DNA from: Lutjanus erythropterus
Taxonomy: Eukaryota > Chordata > Actinopteri > Lutjaniformes > Lutjanidae
Reading direction: 5' to 3'
Length of the DNA: 64,000 nucleotides
Assembly: GCA_020091685.1 (NCBI GenBank)
Contig: CM034607.1
Location: 18,033,221 to 18,097,220, forward strand
This document shows positions 11,065 through 22,290 of the stretch, piece by piece; position 1 is the first letter of the stretch, and every line of letters begins with the position of its first letter. The notes beneath the pieces are model-generated. The model did not search any database, was not told where the DNA came from, and was given only the letters and a program-made list of their open reading frames with translations. Made by a program: the position numbers and the translations under genes.

Positions 11065-14000
11065 GTAACGTCTCTCCATCCTTTTGCTGTAGCCACACCC
11101 GCATGCGCACCTATGACACATACGTTGGGATTGGGTGGCTGATCGCTGGTATGGATCAGGGCCTTCTGGGAATGTGCGTTGGAGAGAGACGTATCATCAC
11201 TATGCCGCCGTCACTTGGATACGGAGAGAATGGAGACGGTGAGTATTAATGATACATTTCTTATTTTTATTATTGGTTCTCTTGAGTCTGATTACATCCC
11301 TGTGACTTCAAGCCCTTAAAAAATTTTCAGTCCCTCATCAATAACAAAATGTATACAGTGCAAAGTAACAGGTGCTGCAGTTGCACACTTGGAGCAAAAG
11401 GTGGCAGTAGTACATCACACACATATATACAAAATCCCAAGAACACAAACAACAACATTCAGTCATCCCACCCCAGCTCATTTAGAAACAAGAGTACACA
11501 TACACATGCTCTTAGTCCAACAGGACCTCCAAGTCTATAAATTATAATAAAAAATAATGTTGCAATTTGTGAAAAAAAGAAACATCCTCTCACTGCATGT
11601 TTAATTTTCTCAAACTTGAGAAAAAACACAGTATGTGTTGAGGCACTGTGAAACAGACGGAGGGGTTAGGAGATTTCCACTGCAGGAGTAGGTGATGTCT
11701 GGCTAGTAAAGATGCAAAATTAATTATTTTAGGCAACGTCTCAGACTTGTGAAAAATGAAGTTTGTAGACTTCTTCTTTCCCCAAACCCCAGCTCTAACT
11801 AGTTTCTTCACAAAACTGCAACCTTTTACTTCCTTTTACCTACAAATATAATTTTCATTTTCATGCACTTTCACTTCTCTAAGTTGAGTGACGTAGTTAA
11901 AGTAAAATTCGCTCCTCGCTCGCCAGACTCTGAATTATAACATCAGTGAAACCAGGAAGAGTTTCATCTTCACACATCAAAGATTGTGACATGGTTTCAT
12001 GATCTCTTTAAAGACAGAGTTCAACATTTGGGGGAAATACATTTACATGTTTATACAACCTGTTGGAGGCTAAAAAGCAGCTCAAGCATGTAGATGCAAT
12101 ATCAGCAACTACTGAATTGTCCCTTGCAATAATAATGAACAAAATTAAATTAAATTAAAATATAACCTCTGTCCACCAGTGTCTAGTCATTGTTTGTGAA
12201 ATTTATAGCTAATTATAGAAATAAAACACTGCATTTTTATGTTTTGAAAGATTGTGCCCCACCCCTGTTCCCATACCGGCCTCCCTTCTTGTCCTCAACC
12301 TTTCTTCTTCTTCTTCTTCTTCTTCTTCTTCTTCTTCTTCTTCTTCTTCTTCTTCTTCTTCTTCGTTTTCTTCTCTCCCCAGGGAGCGATATCCCAGGAC
12401 AGGCATCTCTGGTGTTTGATGTCGTACTTCTGGACCTCCACAACCCCAGAGATGGGATCTCAGTGACCAATCAGCAGGTGCCAGAGTCCTGTACGAGGAA
12501 GACCGTCTCTGGAGACTTTGTACGCTACCACTACAATGGCAGCCTCCTCGATGGGACCTTTTTTGACTCCAGGTGTGTGTCAGTGTTTAATATACACAGA
12601 GTAGAGCTTTGCATCATAAATACCACTCCATGTTTGTGAGATGGATTATCTTGGCAAGGGAGAAATGCTCACTAACAAGGATTTTAACAAATTTGTGGAT
12701 GATAAATATAAATCTGTTTTGTGCACAGAAGAAGTTTCAGATCTTCTTCCTCAACTCATGACAAATGGGAGCAGAAACAAAAGTGTTGTATTTATATTTT
12801 TGTTGAGCAGAAATGTATGTTTAATGTGTGCTGTTCCTCGTGTAGCCTCATGGTGGCAGCATTACTCTGTGCACTAAAGTTTTATTGAGAGGAATTGAAA
12901 CTTAAACACTTCTGGAAATTTCCTGTCCACACTGAATAATACTGCATTCTCTCAGTATTTTTGAAACTTATGTCTTCTTGTGCTGCAACGGATTAATTCA
13001 TGTGCAATTTTTGGGAAAGACAGTGTTGTTTAACAAAAAGCCTTGAGATGGGCCAGGATAGTTCAGGCTCAGTGTACCAAGACTTTGTCTCTTCTCCTGT
13101 TTAACTTTTCTCCTCATTCATTCATTTTTATTGGTGGCATAATATAAAAAAGTTTCTATATATCTTTTTACGATATGTTTGCCAGAGTTATGTTCGAGAC
13201 AGTTCAAAGATTATTTTTCAAAAAATATGTTCGTGCAATCATTGTGAATATAATAAAGGGTCTTTTCTCGCGGAATCTATAAATTGATTAACTTTTTATG
13301 GTCGTTGTAAATCTATCACAGGGTCTCTTATTATGAAGCTCACAAGTTCATGAAGTCATTAAGACCCTTTAATTCACACAAAACGTTTGTTTCACATCGG
13401 TATGTAGAATTATAAACCAATTAGGGGCTTTCTTCTAACAAGACTGATGAAGTAATAAATGAATACAGGTCAAACAGAAGGATAACAGGGTCAAGATGGT
13501 GATAAGATGAGTGCACAAAAGTTAAGTTTTATATACTCTGGCCTCCGCCATATATTAAATCACACAGGATACAGTAGATATATTAAATCACACAGGATAC
13601 AGTAGATATATTAAATCACACAGGATACAGTAGATATATTAAATCACACAGGATATATGCTTACATGTCAAAATCTTACACAGCAACAGGAAGTATGCCA
13701 AGCCAGTCAGCAGCTGTGTGTCCTAAAATTCTTAAATGTCTATAATTAAACCATGAAAATTAAGGACTTTAAAAGTAATAAAATATTATAAGTTACATGG
13801 TTATTAAAAATCTTATTCTGTTATTATGTATATCTCGTGGGAATTACTAGTTCAGCTACTATTTGTGGTTGACATATTTGTTTGATAGAAAATATTAAAT
13901 GTGTATTTATTTGTTTGAAGAAAAGGAAACTTTGCTTGAAACACCTCAAGAAATCCTTTTGCACATTCTGTGCAAAGGTCCATGATTTTGTCAAAGCCCC

Positions 14001-17000
14001 ATGTTAATGTGATAGAGCGTTAAACCACCCACATTTTCCATCTCTTCATACATATACCTTTTCCAGGAACGTGATGTTCTTAATATTAAAAAATGCTAAC
14101 ACACAGTATTTTCATGCAAATGCTTCCTCTAAGACCAGACTGCTGGCTGCAACACAAGCATAGTGGTTTGTGTGGTTAGATTTTCTCTGAACCCGCTGCC
14201 TGCAAATGAATCATTTTATATCCGGTAATAATTTCTGTTAGGGGGCAAAGTGTTGCTCAGTTGTGCTCCTCTGTGTGCTGTGTCTAAAACCTGTATATAT
14301 GCAATCACTTTAGTGTATGCGTGTGTGTGTGTGCATTATCTATCTGCAGCTTGTCTGCAGCTAATCTTGCATATTACTGGACCGATCAGCCTGTTTTCTT
14401 TTTTTTGTGTACATTCATGACTGTATGTTGACGGACCCCCATCACTCACAGTTTTTGAAAAACTCTAAAAAAAACCAAAAAAACTTTTAATGGCTCTACA
14501 CTGGCAACAGCCGTGACCACAAGCATTGTGTTTTCAGGCCAAGGTCACAGTGACCTCATAAAAGATAAGTAAAGAATTTATACTCTTATTATGAAAAGCC
14601 GATTTCACAGAACCAAGAGGTGAAGAGTTGAACACAATCAAACCAGCAAGGCAGTGTTTCAGTGTGGCTGGTTTATTCATACATGAAGGACAAAAGCACA
14701 GCAGAGGACAAGCTTTTCTCACCAGACAAAGAAAAGTGAGAATCCTATATAGTATCCTGCTCCATACAGTTGCGTGCTTAACTGTACTACTGTACTACCA
14801 ACCTTCACATCTGCGGACGCCCTTAACTGTACGCGTCCTGGCGCCAGGAACAGTTGACCATATACTCAAAACACATAACCATACATGCAGAAAGTAATTT
14901 ACCACCTGACAAATTATGACAAAATTTCACACAAATGTCTAATTGGATAAAATAATGAGGTGATGACATTTAATATGCAAAAGGTCAAAGCTCAACTTCA
15001 CTGTGACATCATAATATTTTGCTCTTTATCAGTCACTTGAATCATACATGTATACTGATAACATCCATTTTTCCAAAATACACTGATACCTTTCATTAAA
15101 TTCCTTCAAAGTTACAGATCAATATAGTGATAAGTTCCACATTAAGTTCACTGATTGGTGGAGACGTACAACCGTGGGGCAGTAATTCTGTTTTTTGACT
15201 GCTCTGTTAAATACGACCATTGACAGCTGATTTCTCACTCCTCTTAACGGACACTAAGTCTTGTTTCAGCTCAGGATGACGTATGTGGGGTTCATGTTAA
15301 TGCTGGTGGAACTTTACGAATCTGTGCTGGTTACATCTGGCAGTTGTGGTGGCATTGCAGTAGGTGCTTCACCATCTGTGACCTGCACTCTTGTGAGTGC
15401 ACTCTTCTAGATCTCTATTGGGCAGTGTAATAATATTTTTGTTAATGTTTTCTGTCCCACAGCTACTCTCGTAATCGTACCTACGACACCTATGTGGGTC
15501 GAGGCTACGTGATCGCAGGCATGGACGAGGGTCTGATTGGAGTCTGTGTCGGAGAGAGGCGCACCATCACCATCCCCCCACATCTCGCCTATGGAGAGGA
15601 GGGCACAGGTGTGTGTCTAATCACAAAAAATGATCTCTCACTAGTTATACTCCTTTGTCTTTGCTGTTAATATTTTCTTTCCTTTTTCTTTTTTTTTATC
15701 GTGTGTCTCTCAGGCTCTAAGATCCCTGGTTCAGCTGTGCTGGTATTTGACGTTCACATCATCGACTTCCACAACCCGTCAGACAGCACTGACATCACTG
15801 TCACGTACAAGCCGGAAGAGTGTGATAAGACAACCAGGAAGGGAGACTTTGTCAAATATCACTATAACGCCTCTCTCATGGACGGCACATCCATCGACTC
15901 CACGTGAGTAAACTGTGAGACACTCCAAGGCTTTCCACTGACAAAAAACAAAAAAAAAGTTACACTCCACTTGTATGGATAGATCAATAGCTCATATCCT
16001 TCCCAGCAGTGAAAAGAAAAAAAGTGAATGTTATTTTAACAAACTGACCTGCGAGCTGACTTGCACACAGAGGAGATGAGGCACAGATAACATTACTATA
16101 TAGTTCCTACACGAAACGGAAGGAGAAGAAGTAAACACGGGAATGTTACAAGCAGTAAATACTGCAGTGATTTGAGCTGAATGCTAGGACTGTCATTGGA
16201 CAAATTAAAAATTTTGACCTGATATGGCATGAAGAGAAAGGTAGCAGGGTCAACCAGTTCTTGTGTGTACCTTAGTTCAGGGTAAATCTCTCCGATGTTG
16301 AGACATTTTAACAACCAAAAATGTCAACTGTTAGAAAAAAAAAAGTGGTAACTAGAACCATGTAAGCTTCTTTGGCTTGTCCACACAGAGGACCATTTTG
16401 ACCCCTGGTATAACCTTTTATAAAGGTCCCGCTGTAGGAACTGTAGTGGTGTATTTTTTGCTACTCTGTCCACATTTCACTCCCTGTTCATGTTGGCTGA
16501 GTGTCAGCATCTTCCTCTCTTATGTGAAGGCCAAACATAGAGATAAGCGAGCACCTGCTCTACGGTCACAAGCACACTGGGAGCCAGCAGCTGCCAGGAA
16601 AAGTATCCATGAGTTGTTATTGAAACTCCTGGATGGTTTCGGTCGGAGACACACAGAAACCCAACGGCCATGAAATGTATCCCTGTAGTCTTGCACAGAA
16701 TGAGATGAAAAGGTTTGTTAAAAAGTGCTAAAAGGAAGCTCTGTAGTCATCTCCTCTTCACTCTGCTGTTAGCGTGTGTTACTGTCTTACTCTTTTAGTC
16801 TGCACATTTCACTTCCTCTGCAGATGCACTCTGTCTTAGTTTTTTGATCTCCTTTCTTCAGTTTTTTTCCTCCCTTTATTAGTGTACAGTGCTGCCCCGT
16901 CAACACAACATTCAACACAGCTTACTAATAAAACCATTCTAAAAATAAAATGAAATTCAAATATACAAAATATCATACATATTGTATGAAAGATTAACTA

Positions 17001-17023
17001 ATCCTTCAACAACTACAACAATA

Positions 17024-17061
<38 letters not shown>

Positions 17062-17101
17062 TGTTAAAATTTGTTGTATTTTCATTGAATGAGTCAGATG
17101 A

Positions 17102-17140
<39 letters not shown>

Positions 17141-20100
17141 CCAAAATGTGAGTGAGTGTTTCCTCTTGTATCTCAGTTGCTCTGCAGACTAATTTGGGTC
17201 TTTTTTTTATTGACATTAAAGATCTTCATCTTCTATGAGTTTCAAGACTTTGAAGAATGTCTGCCTACCACAGAAAAACATTATTTCATGGCCTCTGATG
17301 TGGTACTCTGATATCAGAGAGGATCTTGGTATAGTTTGTATGCACGGACACAGTCGGATACCAAAAATTAACAAGTAACATTACATTCACTCAGCTTTAT
17401 GCAGCATGTCCTGCACAGAGAATCATTAATCCAGACAGGAGGCATGTGTCTGTGTTACCTGGGAACATCAACAAGATTGATGGTCTATTGTTTATTGGCG
17501 ATATAAAGCGGAGGCATGCCTTAATGGGACAGTTCAGTAGTTCAGTAGTGCTATTTATCCATCTAGATTCCTTTGGTGTGAGTTACCAATTTTTGGAAAT
17601 ATCAGTTGTAGAGATGTCTTCTCTTGAATGTAATGGAATTAGATTTCTCGGCTTAATCCACAAACCGTGTTGAGAATTTATGTGGGTGGTGGTGAAGCAA
17701 ATTGGCTGGAATTCTCCTAAAAGAATTTTTTAAAAGCCGGCTGCCGTCAGAAGTGCATAAAACTGGGACTTTCCTGCCGGTGAAAGCACGTTCATTAATC
17801 TGCTGCCTGCAGCATTCACGGATCAGTGGACAATGCTGGCAGGCCCGTAGGCCTCGGGGAAAGGTGCAGCTAGTTTCTCTTTCTCTGGAGCTTGTCTCTC
17901 AGGGGCAACGTGGTGTCCTTCGAAGAAAACCCCCTTTCTAGTGGGTTTGGTGGTCCTCTTTATATTAAACTCAGAAACAAGGGCTTTTCAAGTTTGCACT
18001 TGCTTTTTTATTCACCCAGTATTGGGCTTTATAATATCACTTAACAAATATCAGAAATATAAAAACATAAAAAGGAGAATTAACTAGTTTGGTTTGGTTT
18101 TACGTGCCTTTAAATCAGGCCGGATATTGTTAATTTGTATTTTGGATTTCTATTTCATTCTGCTAACAGAATTAAATAAATTTCTAATAACTGGTTGACA
18201 TTGGTTGTGAACTCTTGAGTCCCTCTATCCTATTTGTCTTGATGCTAACGCCTCACCTCTGTGTCCAAATTATCTGTAGACCCTCAGTCTACCCAGTCGC
18301 AAAACGGATCAAACAGAGGCTTTGCTCACAGTGGTTGAACACGTACCGAGTTATTTGCTCACAATCAACTTTCAGTGGTTTTCCAGGTTCAAAAAGGAAA
18401 CTCAAGATTCAGGCTATAATTACCCTGTCTATGAAGTCTGCGAGACTGGGGTAACGTGTGAGTCACAAGAAGTGCGTCTTGGAGGTGTGAAGTCTCCGAA
18501 CTCCCCCGTGCAGCTGTCAATGACGGTGCAGTGTTCAACGAACCGTATGTATCATGGAAATGTGAGCTGCTAGTTCTGCATGTACAGGAAGTTCTAACCA
18601 CAAGTTCTTGTTTATGGTAGAAAGTCCGTCTCCTTCACCTGCTGTCTAAAATACTGCATTATAGGAGCAAAAGCAGACACATCAGAATCATTAAGTCAAA
18701 AACAGATCATTAATTAATAACCATATTCCTTCTGACATACAAAACCCTGATGGAATCCATTTCTTTACCTTTTCCTGGCAGTTGGCTCTCAGTGTGTCTT
18801 TGACAGTGTTGTGACAAAAAGACTCAGAAAAAATAGGCCAGTAAGGTCTGGGCTTAGAGCCACGACACCCTAAAAACCTCAGTAATAAACCACTGATATC
18901 ACTTGTCCTTTTTCAAAGTTCAAACCATCAAAAGAAGAATCAGGCAAAGTCTGGAAAAATCACTGGAAGAGCAACAAGTTCTGCCACACAAAGTTTATTG
19001 ATCTCTCTAGGTAGAAAAATCTACAAGCATGAGCCAAACCCGCAGTTAGACTGAAGAAAGAGGTGCAAAACACCCTGTTATATACTGTTTAGGAGGCTCT
19101 AGGAGCCCCCTCCCACTTTAAACATTTTGGCTTACATTCAAACATATTTGTGTATTAAATTTTACCTTATAGGATCATAATGTCATTCATATTCTAACAA
19201 ATTATTGCTTCCCTTAGGTTTACATGAATTAACCCTATATTTTTTAAAAAATAGTTTAATGACAAAACAAATCAATGTTTCAGAGGAAAAGGACAGCTGG
19301 TCTGACATTTAGTCTGAATGCAGAACGTCAGGCGCTGGAAAGTACCAACAGTACCCTAGATGACAGTGATTGATCATGTGGTCATGCCTTTCTTATTGCA
19401 ATTGCCTTGGAAAGCACCAAACAGCACTTTGCATCAGAATTGTGTGTACCGTGTATAGAGTGAATGGACCTTATGAACCCAAACATCAGAATTGTGTACA
19501 ATGAACCTTGTGCTGAATTGCCATCATGTTACATCATGTTGAAACTTGTGAACCTTGTGCTGGATAGACACAATGAACCTAAACATTATGTTGAAAATTT
19601 TACCACTACACCAGGTGTTCTCTTATCTCTATGTTTGGCCTTTGTCTAAGAAAAGAAAAGGCTGACACTCCAAAAAGCGCCAGGGAATGAACAGGGACTG
19701 GAATGTGGACAGGGTAGTGAAAAATATACAACTACAAACCGTCCCTCTAAATCCTCTGGCTCTCTTTCACAAATTATCGTCCCGACTGGCACCGAGCAAC
19801 AAAATCGTCTCCTCTTACAATCTTGCGCAAGCTCTGATCTGAAGCGATCATCTGATGTGCGTGCAGACAAAATGTGTAAGAAGTAGCATAATATGTGTGT
19901 TTGTCAAAGAATAACAGTGATTAGGAACACAGGTATTTTGTACATCTTTGTTTCACTCTGACTCTGAAATCATTTCAGGTATAATTATGGAAAGACATAC
20001 AACATCGTGCTGGGAGCCAACCAGGTAGTCCCAGGGATGGAGGACGGACTGATGGAGATGTGTGTGGGAGAAAGAAGGCACCTTGTTATTCCCCCTCATC

Positions 20101-22233
20101 TGGGCTACGGGGAGAGAGGAGTCAGTAAGTGTCACTCACACACTCTCAAACACACACACACAGAAGATTAAATGCAGCAATAACAGAGAATCAGTCTGTG
20201 AGTGGTGGTTTCTGATGCATGCAGCTGTGAGTGAAGTCATGTGGAAACTGGCACATGTGCACTTAAGGACTGGTTTTCATCTAGTGTTGTTTACATGTGT
20301 GACAGACTTATTGGGATAGTGTTGTGGCAACCGATGCACAGATGAGGCAGAGACAAAAACGTGGTGCATAAGATGAGCAGTTTATTTGACAAATAAACAG
20401 CTGACAATGTACAGGCAAGACTCTCCTCCTCTCTTGTCTGTATGTGTGTGTGTGTGTGTCCCTGACTAGACATTTCCTTCTTTGGATCTGAGAGACCACC
20501 ACGTCCCCCAGTTACTGCTGTCCCAGAGAGCTCCTTAAATCACAGCCTACCAGTGTTGAAATCAACAGCCTCTTAAAGTCACAGAAAGATCATGTTGATT
20601 CTATCGTAACAGTTCACTCAGTGATGAAAATTCAGTCATTATCTACTCACCCTCATGCTGATTGAAGGTTGGGTTTAGTTTTTTAGTCCACAAAACACTG
20701 CTAGAGTTTCACAGGAAAACAGCTTTGCAGAATCTCCCAGACAACTGACATGAATGTTGACCAGTTTTCAAGTGTAAAAAAACAACAGAAAAAACAAAAC
20801 AAAACATAAAATGTCTCTATACTGCTCATCTGGTGTAATAAAAGTCTCTTAAAGTCCCAACATGCTGTTCACTTGCACGCACGCACCGTCACGCCACACA
20901 CACTGAGTTCAGATGGTGTGCATGCACATGTAAACGTGGCTCCAAGCTAAGGATCTACAGTGAAGATTTATGCTAAAAACATACTTTAAATGACATCAAT
21001 CAAGTCAGTTTGGCATGTCGAGGCTTTTAAGAGACTTGGATTACAACAGACAAGCAATATGGAGGCATTTAATGTTTTGTTTGTTTGTTTGTTTGTTTGT
21101 TTTTTCTGTTTGAAAACTGGTCACCATTCACTTAAATTGTGAGATTCTGCAACGCCGTTTTCCCGTCAAACTCCAGTAATATCACTGTACACTTGTAGAA
21201 GAAAAAAGTAAAACTGTGATTCCAAGTTGAAGAAAATAATCTTTACAGATGGTTATGATGAGCGTTCATGCAGCAAGGAGAGAAACAAACATACAGATTA
21301 CATCAGTATTCTCTGACCTCTATCTATGAATGTACATAGGCTCAATTCAAATCTGTTTCACAAAGCAAAAGGTGAACAGAATTCAGAGCTTTCCTGGATA
21401 AGACAGGTTACGCTTCAGTGTCACTCAGATTGCTTTTGTAATGACAAAAGACCAATATGGAGAGCAGCTGAGATTCTGGATGAAGTCGACTCGGCTTATC
21501 TTAGGGAATCAGTTAGTCTGGCTCTGTCCAAAAGTAACAACCAAAAACCAGCTTGAATCATTAGTTTTATCATATATTTATATTTATGCAATAAATGTTT
21601 TTGCTATTCTGAATGATCCTGTGTCCTGAAGCCCCAGTGTGCAAGATGGGCAGGGATTCATTGGCAGAATATGGCAAAAATGTACTATAATATCCATCAT
21701 CCACTATGATATATATATTATTATATATATATGTGTATGTTCTGAATAATGTGTCCTTTGAACAGCAGGAAAATACTGTGCCATTGACTTAAGACCAGGT
21801 TTTTGTTGGTCATCACTGATGCAGTCACTTTCTGCTGCCTTGAGATAGCAATACTAACAGTAACAATGGACCTGACCACACCTCGTTTTCAGACCAACAC
21901 ACCCATTCTATCTACACAACGTTGGCACTGGGCGTGAAAACGACACCTGCGACCCTAAATGTCAAGCTATGCAAGATTAACCATGTCAAACCATGCTATA
22001 AATTGACACTATATTTGTATGAATATGGAAACAATGACATTGAAAGAGAAGAGTACCATCTGTGGAACATGTGCTTTGCAGTATTTCCTGTAACTGATGG
22101 AGAATTGATAGCTGAAGAGTGGCCTACAAATGATCTCTTTGTTTTGAAATAACTAAAAGCCTTTGCCTTGGTAACTGACATCTTTCGTTTAACCACATCG
22201 TCCTGCATTAACTGTACTGAACCCTTAATTATG

Positions 22234-22290
<57 letters not shown>

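Noticed and set aside
12190-12639. 149-aa ORF and acidic or basic antisense ORFs over the TTC repeat
   Set aside because: They are read-through of the microsatellite into fkbp9 exon 5, whose acceptor AG lies at 12381-12382.
13551-13656. CRISPR-like array
   Set aside because: The units are head to tail with no spacers, and the genome is eukaryotic.
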